This document shows positions 8,053-16,603 of a DNA stretch of 64,000 nucleotides, piece by piece (within the stretch, counting starts at the first letter, position 1; each line of letters begins with the position of its first letter). The notes beneath the pieces were generated by a model. The model was not told the origin of the DNA, ran no database searches, and saw only the letters and a list, made by a program, of their open reading frames with translations. A program made the position numbers and the translations under genes. Origin of the DNA: Gaoshiqia sp050178015 (lineage in GTDB: Bacteria > Bacteroidota > Bacteroidia > Bacteroidales > Prolixibacteraceae); NCBI GenBank assembly GCA_050178015.1, contig JBFXGM010000005.1:1-64000 (forward strand), given 5' to 3'.

Positions 8053-9591
8053 TTATTGTGCCCACCAAAGTTTGGTTGACTGTTCGTCTCCTCCGATAGC
8101 CAAAGCTGCGGCTTTTACATTTTCCTCGTTAACACTTGCTTCGTTGAGCAAATATTTATTTCGGGCCGGAACATCTGTTAATCCACCGATTGGCAGGAAT
8201 GAATAGGTAGCGGTTGTGTCTCTCACTACGCCATTTTTGATGTATTTCCAGGAGTAATTGTAAGGCGTATTAGGCCGAACAATGGTGTTGGGATATCCGG
8301 TACGACGGTACTCGCTCCAGGATTCCATGGGTTGCATGTACAGGGCAATATATTTCTGCATCATCACATTTTCTTCGGATGCGGCAGGCAGATTGTCGAT
8401 GTAGGTTTCAATAACGGATGTAGCAACGCCCCATCTTTCCATTGAAGCACGAACGCCTTTTTCATACCAGGTTTGGTCCCAATTTTCCAATTCACTCCTG
8501 ATGAAACATACTTCTGCATATTCCATATAGATTTCGGTGTAGTCAGGAGCACCTGTTTTTGTTCCGATGATGGCAGCTCCCGGGAATGATTCATGCTGGA
8601 AGCTGGAAACAATCCCGTTGCTGGCGGTAAGCGGCACACCCACTTTAAATCCGTCGGTGTTGTCGGCTACAAAGATATCCAAACGCGGATCTTCCGGGAA
8701 GTTGCCTCTTTTCCCCTGCAAGAGTTCTACAAATTGCATGGAGGGGGCAAAATCGGTTCTGTTGGACACATAATAAGCACGGTACATAGGAGAGCCATTT
8801 TCTGCATTTTGTTCGTATGTTACACCGGCGTTGTCGCTGTTCGATTCCATAATACCGGCAGCGATGGCTGCATCGATATGGGCTTGCGCGCCGGGATAAA
8901 CATCTTTAATCCGGTTGGCAATACGTAAGCGCAGCGAATTGGCAAATTTCTTCCATTGGGCAGCGTCACCGCCAAAGAAATTATCTCCTTCAATCACAAA
9001 GTTTCCTTCAATACTGGATTGAGCCTGATCCAGTTCATTCAACATGTCGGGATAGATATCCTCTTGGCTGGCATAGGCTACGTGCATAATATCCTTGCTT
9101 TTAAGCTGATTGGCCTGGAACGATTCGTTTGTTCCGGCATACGAAGCGTAAGGTACATCCCCCCACAATTCAACTGCTTGCAGATAGGTGTAAACCAGCA
9201 TAATACGGGCGGCGGCAATTTGATTTGCATTGGGACCAAACTGAGCCATGTCTCCTTTCGTCGCTTCATCGGTATTCAGGGTGATAATATCCCATAAATC
9301 CTGAGCTACGGCATAGATATCTTCCCAAGCTGCTTTGTTTACTGATTCACGATATTGAAAACGGTCTTCTTCGGTGTAGTTTACCTGGTTCCAGTATTGA
9401 ACCCAGAGCGACATTTGTCTTCCCGAAAACCATTCATCGCGTGTAACATCCATCAGGTTTTTTTGAGCTCTGTTGATGATCCCTGACGTTGGCGCTACTT
9501 CCGGTTGATTCGGGTCACCGTAATAATCTACTTCGCAGGAGAATAAAAGGATCCCCGCAAGCATTAGGGTTAAGTATTTAAATCTTTTCAT
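8053..9591 (-). CDS. SusD/RagB-family nutrient-binding lipoprotein (second pair)
   Basis: A 512-residue SusD-like lipoprotein. The signal peptide ends in lipobox LLFSC (Cys19), followed by EVDYYGDPNQP, a common SusD N-terminus. Typical SusD elements include YTYLQAVELWGDVPYA in the N-terminal helical layer and VMMQKYIALYMQPMESWSEYRRTGYP near the C-terminus, the hallmark of the SusD-like_2 group. It sits 20 bp after the partner SusC and ends the operon before a terminator. It should bind the nutrient imported by the 9612-12812 transporter; the substrate is unknown. Confidence 0.92.
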   Translation of the reverse strand: MKRFKYLTLMLAGILLFSCEVDYYGDPNQPEVAPTSGIINRAQKNLMDVTRDEWFSGRQMSLWVQYWNQVNYTEEDRFQYRESVNKAAWEDIYAVAQDLWDIITLNTDEATKGDMAQFGPNANQIAAARIMLVYTYLQAVELWGDVPYASYAGTNESFQANQLKSKDIMHVAYASQEDIYPDMLNELDQAQSSIEGNFVIEGDNFFGGDAAQWKKFANSLRLRIANRIKDVYPGAQAHIDAAIAAGIMESNSDNAGVTYEQNAENGSPMYRAYYVSNRTDFAPSMQFVELLQGKRGNFPEDPRLDIFVADNTDGFKVGVPLTASNGIVSSFQHESFPGAAIIGTKTGAPDYTEIYMEYAEVCFIRSELENWDQTWYEKGVRASMERWGVATSVIETYIDNLPAASEENVMMQKYIALYMQPMESWSEYRRTGYPNTIVRPNTPYNYSWKYIKNGVVRDTTATYSFLPIGGLTDVPARNKYLLNEASVNEENVKAAALAIGGDEQSTKLWWAQ

Positions 9592-9611
9592 TGCTATTCT
9601 TTTAAACGTGT

Positions 9612-12600
9612 TTATAAAACAATTTTAAGGTTAAAACCGAACGAACGTGTTGCCGGGATAATACCCCCTTCAAGGCCCTGAATGTTGCCTGAACCTCCAA
9701 CTACTGTTTCGGGGTCAATACCCTTGTTGTCCAATCCCCAGGTAGCCAGGTTGCGTCCATAAATTGAGAATCGGATAGAACGAATAATGTCGGTAAACTG
9801 AGGCAGCGTGTAACCCAGGTTAACCTCTCTCAGTTTTACGTAGGTAGCGTCAAAAACGCTGGTTGCACTTGGCGTTCCGTACCCGTGGTAATGATTTTCG
9901 CCGTATTCTACTGCTGAGATGGTGATGTCATTTTTTTCACCGGTAGGAAGAACGCCATCGAGCACGATACCATCTTCGCGGATCGTATTGCCGTTTGATG
10001 TAGGCGTAGCCGTTTCTTTGGCCATACCCGAGTACATACCCCACATGTGTGTGATGGAATAGTAGTGACCACCAACTGAGGCATCCAACAATGCGCTGGC
10101 ATCAAAGTTTTTATACCGGAAGGCATTTCTGAAGCCCAGGTTGTAGTCGGGCAATACCGAGCCAACATCAGACAGCTCGCCCGAAGTGGCATAAAAACCG
10201 GTTGAAGGATCAATGATTTTATTTCCATTGTCATCATACATGAAATCGTATGCATAGAGTTGTTGGAAAGTTTTTCCTTCAACGGCATTCAGGTAAGCCC
10301 CACTGAAGGGTGCGTTCATCAGCTGGATTTTGCCGAGTTCTTCCGGTAAATCGAGTACCTTATTTTTGTTTTTCGAGAAGTTTACGCTTGTTTCCCAAGA
10401 GAAATCTTTGGTTTTAACGGGAGTTCCGTAAACCAAAACTTCAATCCCCCGGTTTCTGATTTTCCCGGCGTTAATCATCTTTTCGATATAGCCGGCAGCT
10501 CCACTAACCTCAATCGGTACAATCTGGTTTTCGGTGTTCCGGTTGTACCAGCTAAAATCAAAACCAACTCGGTTTTTTAGAAAAGCACCTTCTAAACCAA
10601 ATTCAATTTCTTTGGTTTTCTCCGGTTTTAGATTCTGGTTTTTCAAACGAACTGAGTTGGTAAACTGAGGTGTTCCGTTGAAAGGAGTGCCAATTACATA
10701 GGTGTTATATACCTGATAAGGGCTTGTTCCGTTACCGGTTTCACCATAGTTGGCACGCAGTTTCAGGTTGTTGATCGCAGCTTCGTCCAATAGCTCGGAG
10801 ATAATAAGGCTACCCGAAACAGAAGGATAGGTATAGCTGTTGGCCCCATTCGGAAGAGAAGAGTCAAAGTCTTTCCTGAAGGTTGCATCGATATAGGCGA
10901 ATGATTTATAGCCAACACTTGCCGAAGCAAAGTAGCTTCTGATTTCTTTTTTCCGGTCGTAATCGTCAAGTGTAGGTTGGTTAACCGAGTTGTTCAGGTT
11001 GTACAAGCCGTCAACTACCAAGCCGCCACTGGTTTCGCCTTCAAAACGAGAATAATCTTCCTTGCGAACGTTACCGCCCACCATTGCTAACACACTGAAG
11101 TCGCCGAATTCTTTGTTGAAATCAATCTTGCCTTCGAAGTTTGTTTCCGTGGCTTGACGATTGATTTCTTTGTACATGGACAAAGCCTGAGATCCTTTGG
11201 CGACACGTTCGTGTTGGTTAAAGGTATAGGTATCCAGGTACACAGTTCCCGTTGCATGCAGATAATCCGTGAAGTTAACACGAGCTCCTGCTTTTCCATA
11301 AACACGGGTGCGATCATCGTCCTGGTAATTTTTATAAGCCGTCCAGTATGGGTTGTCGGAATATAGGGGAGCCGGATTGGTTACCGATCTGCGGTTCCAT
11401 ACTCGTTGTGTACCGTCCGGGTTGATATAGTTCTTCAAGCGGTCCATGTCCAGCTGTCTTTGTCCCCACTGGAAGAATTTTTGTGATTGGGAGTTATCTC
11501 CATAACCGAATTGAGGACGACCTTTCGTGTCGGTTCTGACAAAGTTCACGTTCGAGGTTAATTCAATGAAGTTATCGAACAGGTTGATGCCTCCATTGAT
11601 GTTAAATGTGTTTTTGTCTTGGGAAGCATTTGGCACAATGCCGGTCATGTTTACATTGGTATATCCAATGCGGATAGCCGAGTTTTCGTTAGAGCTGGTA
11701 ATATTCACCGAATTCTGGTATGAAACGCCGGTTTCATAGAACGATTTTACATCGTTGGGTGATGCTACCCAGGCACCTGTTTGCGGGGTGGCTGTAATTC
11801 CTTGTTCGTAATCGGATAATCCCCACCAGTGTAATACCTGCGTGTTGGCATTGAAACGAGGTCCCCAGCTTTCGTCCATTCCGTAGTCAACCAGTTTGTA
11901 GGTTTGTCCTTCGATGGTTGCTTCGGCAAATCCGTTATTGTCGTAAACACCGGTATCCCAATCGTAAACATAACCCCCGCCATACATGCGTTGTTGCTTG
12001 GGCAGGATGGAAACCCGTTCGAAATTGATCCCTGAGTTGAGTTCCACTTCAAAATCTTTTTTTCCCTTTTTCCCTTTTTTTGTCGTAATCATGATCACAC
12101 CGTTCTGGCCACGGCTACCATACAGGGCTGATGCCGCACTACCTTTGAGTACTTCAATGCTCTCAATATCGTAGGAGTTCAGGTCGTTGGTCATGGAACC
12201 ATAGTCGTAACCGCCCCCGCCTCGTTGTGTTTCGTTATCATTGAAGTTTTCGTTGCTGATCGGAACTCCGTCCACCACAAACAAGGGTTGGTTATTTTGG
12301 CTGAAAGAGCTACCGCCACGAATCATGATGTTCTGGGATCCGGCGAAATTTTGTCCGGAGATGGACAAACCGGCTACTTTGCCCGACAGGGCTGACATCG
12401 GGTTTAGGTTGTTTGCTGCCATGATTTCTTCAGCGTCAACTCCTTGGGAGGCATAACCCAGGGATTTTTTCTCTCTGGAGATGCCCAAAGCCGTTACAAC
12501 TACTTCGTTGATACCCACAACGTCTGATTGCATCACAGCATTAATGGTATTTCCGGTAATGGGCGCTTCCAGTGTTTGCATGCCCACAAATGAAAATACG

Positions 12601-12812
12601 AGGGTGGCGGCGTCCTGTGGTACTTTGATGATGTATTTCCCGTCAAGATCCGTGATGGTACCCAATGTGGTACCCTTAACTGAAACAGAAACACCAGGTA
12701 TGGACATGCCGTCGTCGGCAGAGGTGACCGTACCTGTAATTTCCTTGGTTTGAGCCAATACTGACTGCAAACCAATTGCAAAAATTGCAAGTAGTAATGC
12801 GATTTTCTTCAT
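9612..12812 (-). CDS. SusC/RagA-family TonB-dependent outer-membrane transporter (second pair)
   Basis: A 1066-residue SusC-type receptor: signal peptide, CarboxypepD_reg-like domain (about 22-92), GINEVVVTALGI, plug region with PLFVVDGVPI and ALYGSRGQNGVIMITTKKG, then a large barrel. Residues 1-110 are nearly identical to the other SusC (same LLLAIFAIGLQ signal, KEITGTVTSADDG and KGTTLGTITD), after which the two diverge strongly. The bases just before both ATGs are also alike. This points to duplication with separate barrel evolution, or to gene conversion of the 5' ends. It forms an operon with SusD 8053-9591. Confidence 0.92.
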   Translation of the reverse strand: MKKIALLLAIFAIGLQSVLAQTKEITGTVTSADDGMSIPGVSVSVKGTTLGTITDLDGKYIIKVPQDAATLVFSFVGMQTLEAPITGNTINAVMQSDVVGINEVVVTALGISREKKSLGYASQGVDAEEIMAANNLNPMSALSGKVAGLSISGQNFAGSQNIMIRGGSSFSQNNQPLFVVDGVPISNENFNDNETQRGGGGYDYGSMTNDLNSYDIESIEVLKGSAASALYGSRGQNGVIMITTKKGKKGKKDFEVELNSGINFERVSILPKQQRMYGGGYVYDWDTGVYDNNGFAEATIEGQTYKLVDYGMDESWGPRFNANTQVLHWWGLSDYEQGITATPQTGAWVASPNDVKSFYETGVSYQNSVNITSSNENSAIRIGYTNVNMTGIVPNASQDKNTFNINGGINLFDNFIELTSNVNFVRTDTKGRPQFGYGDNSQSQKFFQWGQRQLDMDRLKNYINPDGTQRVWNRRSVTNPAPLYSDNPYWTAYKNYQDDDRTRVYGKAGARVNFTDYLHATGTVYLDTYTFNQHERVAKGSQALSMYKEINRQATETNFEGKIDFNKEFGDFSVLAMVGGNVRKEDYSRFEGETSGGLVVDGLYNLNNSVNQPTLDDYDRKKEIRSYFASASVGYKSFAYIDATFRKDFDSSLPNGANSYTYPSVSGSLIISELLDEAAINNLKLRANYGETGNGTSPYQVYNTYVIGTPFNGTPQFTNSVRLKNQNLKPEKTKEIEFGLEGAFLKNRVGFDFSWYNRNTENQIVPIEVSGAAGYIEKMINAGKIRNRGIEVLVYGTPVKTKDFSWETSVNFSKNKNKVLDLPEELGKIQLMNAPFSGAYLNAVEGKTFQQLYAYDFMYDDNGNKIIDPSTGFYATSGELSDVGSVLPDYNLGFRNAFRYKNFDASALLDASVGGHYYSITHMWGMYSGMAKETATPTSNGNTIREDGIVLDGVLPTGEKNDITISAVEYGENHYHGYGTPSATSVFDATYVKLREVNLGYTLPQFTDIIRSIRFSIYGRNLATWGLDNKGIDPETVVGGSGNIQGLEGGIIPATRSFGFNLKIVL

Positions 12813-13030
12813 AGAAATAATTTTAATAATTAAACAGCATCAATTCTTAAATTTCCAATAAAAGGATCGTAAAAAAACTATGTAGTGATTTTCCCCTTCC
12901 TAACTAGCATTTGTATTAAAAGTTCCCCCAAACGTTTAATACCTGGTTTTTAGATTGCACTTGTTATTTGAAACCGTCAATTACAATTTGTAATTTTTAG
13001 TGCAGTAATGTTAAAAAACCTTAACGATTA

Positions 13031-13060
13031 CAAAAGTAAAAATTAAAACTTATCCTCAAA
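13031..13060 (-). promoter_or_regulatory. Promoter of the second SusCD operon
   Basis: On the minus strand TTTG (13060-13057), an 18-bp spacer, then TACTTTTG (13038-13031) give an excellent Bacteroidota promoter. It implies a leader of about 210 nt before the SusC ATG at 12812. The gap 12813-13203 holds this leader and promoter and no gene. Confidence 0.7.
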
Positions 13061-13203
13061 GAGGTCGAAAAGATATTCAACCAACACTTGTATGACAAAT
13101 GTCATGTTTCTGAAATAGACTGGTTTACAGTACACATGCAATAACCTACATACTTTCCTTTTTTCCAGCTAATTGTGGAAAATACCCGAACTGTTTCCGG
13201 GAT

Positions 13204-14049
13204 CTATAAAATATCCAAAAGTTGTGTTAAATTTTCGATAACACTGGTTTTGTTGGAGGGGGTGGTGGAAGTAATGTTATTTGTTTTTTGGCTTATGTTC
13301 TTTAAAGGAGGGGGAGTGGTGGCTAAATTCGTGTGTTTTTTGAGGTGGATGCTATCCATGCCGAATTGATTTGCTCCTAAAATGTCGGTTTCGAAAGAAT
13401 CGCCAATCATGATGCTTTTACTTTTTTTGGCATTGCAGTTCATCAGGGCATGTTTAAAGATACGTTTGTCGGGTTTGGGAGCCTGGATCTCTTCCGAAAT
13501 GAATACCCCTTCAAAATAGGGGGCCAGTCCGCAGGTGTTGATTTTTGCGTGTTGTACCTCTTTAAATCCGTTGGTGATGATGTGCAAATGGTACCGTTTC
13601 GATTTTAAATAGCTGAGCGTTTCGAGGGCGCCTGCTATCAGCTGCTTTTGGCGGGGCATAATTTTCAGGTACAGCTCGTTCATCTCCACCGGGTCAATGC
13701 CTTCGATTTGGAAGTGGGCCAGGGTGTCGGCGAAGCGCTTTTTGATGAGTTCGGGTTTGCGGATTTCCTGTTTCCGGTAAGCCTCCCACAGGCTGGTGTT
13801 TACTTGTTCGTAAAAGTGGTAAAAGCTGTCGAAATCGGGCAGTTGACTCTCCATTTTCAGCTGGGCCACGGTTTCCTGCATAGCCAGCCGGGCATTGGTG
13901 TCAAAATCCCACAGGGTGTTGTCGAGATCAAAAAACAGGTGCTCGTATTTTCGGCCTCCCCCCGCCCCTCCAAAGGAGGGGAGCCTCCCCCGATCCCCCT
14001 CCCGAAGAGGGGGAACATTGCCGTCACTTAAATGCTTGGGTTTTGACAT
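13204..14049 (-). CDS. HAD-superfamily hydrolase, YjjG-like nucleotidase, with a repeat-encoded insert
   Basis: A HAD hydrolase of the YjjG/noncanonical pyrimidine nucleotidase type, predicted to dephosphorylate nucleoside monophosphates. Motif I is FFDLDNT with nucleophile Asp42 and acid/base Asp44; IITNGF is motif II; KPDKRIF holds the motif III lysine; MIGDSFETDILGA is motif IV. The core family normally begins with a few residues before motif I. Here about 25 Pro/Gly/Arg-rich residues (9-33) precede it, encoded by a two-hairpin G/C-rich repeat at 13951-14025. The C-terminus also has a Thr/Asn/Pro-rich stretch next to an A/G-rich run on the plus strand. The catalytic core looks intact, so the gene is probably still active. 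Confidence 0.85.
   Translation of the reverse strand: MSKPKHLSDGNVPPLREGDRGRLPSFGGAGGGRKYEHLFFDLDNTLWDFDTNARLAMQETVAQLKMESQLPDFDSFYHFYEQVNTSLWEAYRKQEIRKPELIKKRFADTLAHFQIEGIDPVEMNELYLKIMPRQKQLIAGALETLSYLKSKRYHLHIITNGFKEVQHAKINTCGLAPYFEGVFISEEIQAPKPDKRIFKHALMNCNAKKSKSIMIGDSFETDILGANQFGMDSIHLKKHTNLATTPPPLKNISQKTNNITSTTPSNKTSVIENLTQLLDIL
13951..14025. repeat. G/C-rich double-hairpin repeat inside the HAD gene
   Basis: Two hairpins lie side by side: CCCCTCC-AAA-GGAGGGG (13965-13981) and CCCCCTC-CCGAA-GAGGGGG (13995-14013). The length keeps the reading frame and adds about 25 residues before the HAD core. The CCTCC/GGAGG core recurs at 15016-15028 at the end of rsmI. Confidence 0.7.
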
Positions 14050-14151
14050 TTGGGTTTATTTTTTGAGATATTTCCTAATTTATAAATCTTGGCTGCAAAC
14101 ACTTTTTCATGCGATTCTCCATGAAATCAAACGGATGGCTAACTCGTGAAT

Positions 14152-14273
14152 AGTTCCGTTAGGAACTTGATATGGGTAGGATATACATTTGCGTCAATTC
14201 TGTTCCGTCCCGGACGGGACGGAAGAAAAGCTGAACCTTGCTTTTTCTACCCATATTTGGCGCCTACCGGCGC
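14152..14273. repeat. REP-like palindromes downstream of the transposase
   Basis: Two elements share the tag CTACCCATAT followed by a palindrome with a TA-containing centre. One is on the minus strand (tag 14179-14170, stem AGTTCC/GGAACT at 14152-14167). One is on the plus strand (tag 14247-14256, stem GCGCC/GGCGC at 14260-14273). Between them lies the perfect palindrome TTCCGTCCCG-GA-CGGGACGGAA (14203-14224). Confidence 0.75.
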
Positions 14274-14276
14274 TTC

Positions 14277-14755
14277 TTAAACATCATCCATGTCGTATTC
14301 TACTGGTTTAAAGATGTATCGTTCGTCATGCGGTACTTGAAAACGTTCTAAAAATTCAAGATATTCTTCAACGAATGTTTTCTTATGATGATGGATTTCT
14401 TGTCTTATAATGTATTCAATAACAGGATTAACATGTGATTTACTGTACGAAAAAGCGCCATATCCTTCTTGCCATGAGAACCGACCCACAATAAATTTTT
14501 TTCATTGATCCATTGGGAGGAGCTTCCCTTGACATTTTGCATTAAATCAGATAATGATTGGGTGGGCCTCATGCCAAAGAATACATGGATGTGATCAGGC
14601 ATGCCATTTATTGCCAAAATTTTATGCCCGTAATTTTGGATGATTCCGGTTATATATTGATACAATTCATCTTTCCAGAATTTTTTAATCAGACAAGAAC
14701 GGTCTTGAACTGAAAATACTGCTTGAATATGAATTTGTGTGTACGTGTTAGCCAT
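14277..14755 (-). pseudogene. REP-associated (IS200-like, Y1/HUH) transposase, frameshifted
   Basis: The N-terminal part (14755 to about 14490) starts MANTYTQIHIQAVFSV and carries the HUH metal site in PDHIHVFFGM, as in TnpA/RAYT single-strand transposases. The C-terminal part (GRFSWQEGYGAFSYSKSHV, then VIEYIIRQEIHHHKKTF, which probably holds the catalytic Tyr) continues in the -1 frame down to 14277. The break lies at a run of seven A on the minus strand (14496-14502); eight A would restore one ORF of about 160 codons, the usual family length. It may be a pseudogene, a sequencing error, or a gene read by -1 slippage, since A AAA AAT fits the slippery pattern. There are no long terminal repeats; REP-like palindromes flank it instead. 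Confidence 0.8.
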
Positions 14756-14822
14756 TTCTTATTTTTCTCATTGGTGTCCGGTTAATCTAATTTTAAAATG
14801 CTGTAGCCCCCGTTTTTATTGC

Positions 14823-14962
14823 GTCCGGCAGTTGCCGGACTTGGGGAATCAGGATTACTTTTTTTCTACCCATATAACGTCCCTAAAGGGACTGTCCGGC
14901 AACTGCCGGACAACATATTGGTAGAAACATGTTAGTAATTACAACAGAGTCCCGTAGGGACT
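14823..14962. repeat. REP-like palindromes upstream of the transposase
   Basis: Four stems lie in 140 bp. GTCCGGCA/TGCCGGAC occurs at 14823-14840 and again at 14894-14911. GTCCC-TAAA-GGGAC (14879-14892) follows the tag CTACCCATAT at 14866-14875. AGTCCC-GTA-GGGACT lies at 14948-14962. The stem at 14894-14911 carries the tag CTACCAATAT on the other strand (14924-14915). The gap 14756-14996 holds these and no gene. Confidence 0.75.
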
Positions 14963-14996
14963 TTATATCCTGTTTGCCGGGCACCAATGTTTTTTT

Positions 14997-15704
14997 TTAG
15001 CTGAACTCTTTTCCCCCTCCTTTGGAGGCTTTAGGGAGCGGCTTCCCTTCCACCACGATGACAATTTCGCCCTTGATGGTTTTTGCCTTAAAGTGTTCCA
15101 GAACTTCTGAGATAGTGCCTCTGGCATTCTCTTCGTGCAACTTGGACAACTCGCGGGAGACAGAAATCTGGCGATCGCCGAAATATTCCAGCAGTTGCTC
15201 CAGAGTTTTAATCAGCCGGTAGGGCGATTCGTAGAAAATCAGCGTGCGTTCTTCACCGGCCAGTGCTTGCAGCTTTTTTTGCCGCCCTTTTTTTACCGGC
15301 AGAAATCCTTCGAAACAAAACCGGTCGGAGGGCAGGCCTGAGTTCACCAACGCCGGGATCAGGGCTGTTGCCCCGGGGAGGCATTCCACGTCGATCCCGT
15401 TTTCGAGGCAATTTTTCACCAGCAGAAAGCCGGGGTCGCTGATGCCCGGTGTGCCGGCGTCGGAAATGAGCGCGATGTTTTCGCCGGATTCGATGCGCCG
15501 GGCAATGTTCCCAGCCGTTTGGTGCTCGTTAAATTTATGGTGCGAACTTAGTTTGTTTTGTATCTCAAAGTGGTTCAGTAACTTGGATGAGGTGCGGGTG
15601 TCTTCGGCCAAAATCAGGTCCACTTCCTTCAAAATCTTCACGGCGCGGAAGGTCATGTCGTCCAAATTCCCGATCGGGGTCGGTACCAGGTATAGCTTTG
15701 CCAT
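14997..15704 (-). CDS. rsmI: 16S rRNA (cytidine-1402-2'-O)-methyltransferase
   Basis: RsmI (235 residues) methylates the 2'-O of C1402 in 16S rRNA using S-adenosylmethionine. The tetrapyrrole-methylase fold is clear: LYLVPTPIGNLDDMTFRA at the N-terminus, ILAEDTRTS, the SAM-binding ALISDAGTPGISDPG, and LPGATALIPALVNSGLPSDRF. The last residues (PKASKGGGKEF) are encoded by a CCTCC-TTT-GGAGG repeat (15016-15028), which looks like an inserted element forming the tail. It lies 2 bp after the hypothetical gene 15707-16525, and the two are probably co-transcribed. Confidence 0.93.
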   Translation of the reverse strand: MAKLYLVPTPIGNLDDMTFRAVKILKEVDLILAEDTRTSSKLLNHFEIQNKLSSHHKFNEHQTAGNIARRIESGENIALISDAGTPGISDPGFLLVKNCLENGIDVECLPGATALIPALVNSGLPSDRFCFEGFLPVKKGRQKKLQALAGEERTLIFYESPYRLIKTLEQLLEYFGDRQISVSRELSKLHEENARGTISEVLEHFKAKTIKGEIVIVVEGKPLPKASKGGGKEFS

Positions 15705-15706
15705 GA

Positions 15707-16525
15707 TTAGTTTGAAAATCTGCGTTTGACCAATTGGGCGAATTTGATGCTCATCTCATTTTTTTTCCACCTGAAATTGCTGCTCAGGTAGCTGACCGCT
15801 TCGGTCATGTCGTTCATCCGGTCGATTTGCGTGACGGTGGCATGGAACAGATTGGGATCGTTATTGAATAGTTCGCGGATAAACTGGAAGCGGTCATTCA
15901 GGCCGATGGCTGATTCGAGCCGCGCAATCGGGGTGCTGGCCAGCTGTTGGTCCAGTTTGTGTGCCCCCGAGAGCAGTTCGTTGAGTGACTTTCCCTGACT
16001 AAAGAACTCGCCCACAATTTTTTTGTGGTTTTCGATCACTTCTTCCTCCTCCTGTTCATCTGGTTGAAGTTCTTCCGCGTCATTTTTAACGGAAGGTGTA
16101 GTTGTCGCTACGGCAGCTTTTTCCGTTTCGTGAGGTGCTGGCCCCGGGATATCGCGGGCTGGCGGGGCAACGACTGCTTCCGGCTGCGTTTCCTGAATGG
16201 TTTCCGGTTTGGGGAGCTTATCAGCATGCCTATCCGCCAGGATGGGTGGTGTTGGCTCTGCTGGCCGGTCATCCCTTCTCTGTTGTCCGTTGATTGGTTC
16301 CGGGGCGGGCGCCGGTATCGGGCGTTCGGCCGGAAGTACCTGCTCGCGGAGCTGGCTGTTCATCTCTTTCAGAAACTCGTAAGCCTGTAAAATCAGCCGC
16401 GACTTGCTCAGGGCAAATTCAATTTCAATGCCGGTAAGCTGGTTTTTATCTGTCAGTTCCTGTGTGATTTCGTTCAATTCTTCCAGATCTTTCGCGATAA
16501 TCCGAAGTAGTTTGTTTTTATCCAT
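15707..16525 (-). CDS. Conserved hypothetical protein with a disordered middle
   Basis: 272 residues in three parts: an N-terminal helical region (1-62) beginning MDKNKLLRIIAKDLEELNEI; a Pro/Glu/Ala-rich, probably disordered linker (65-160) with an acidic EQEEEE block; and a C-terminal helical domain (165-272) with IARLESAIGLNDRFQFIRELFNND and a basic end. There is no signal peptide or membrane segment. I know similar proteins only as Bacteroidota hypotheticals found near rsmI; no function can be given. It is transcribed away from tdk and leads into rsmI. Confidence 0.75.
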   Translation of the reverse strand: MDKNKLLRIIAKDLEELNEITQELTDKNQLTGIEIEFALSKSRLILQAYEFLKEMNSQLREQVLPAERPIPAPAPEPINGQQRRDDRPAEPTPPILADRHADKLPKPETIQETQPEAVVAPPARDIPGPAPHETEKAAVATTTPSVKNDAEELQPDEQEEEEVIENHKKIVGEFFSQGKSLNELLSGAHKLDQQLASTPIARLESAIGLNDRFQFIRELFNNDPNLFHATVTQIDRMNDMTEAVSYLSSNFRWKKNEMSIKFAQLVKRRFSN

Positions 16526-16561
16526 AATACTATTCCCAACAATTTAACCCAACAATTTCGT

Positions 16562-16569
16562 TACTTTTG
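16562..16569 (+). promoter_or_regulatory. Probable -7 box of the tdk-murF/alr operon
   Basis: TACTTTTG matches TAnnTTTG, 35 bp before the thymidine kinase ATG at 16604. No clear -33 TTTG is present at the right distance. Confidence 0.5.
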
Positions 16570-16603
16570 TAAAAGTACTAAAATCTTAATTGAATAACGT
16601 GAA

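Noticed and set aside
12813..13030. Riboswitch in the long leader of the second SusCD operon
   Set aside because: I see no conserved aptamer pattern or terminator-antiterminator pair; the leader is A/T-rich and plain.
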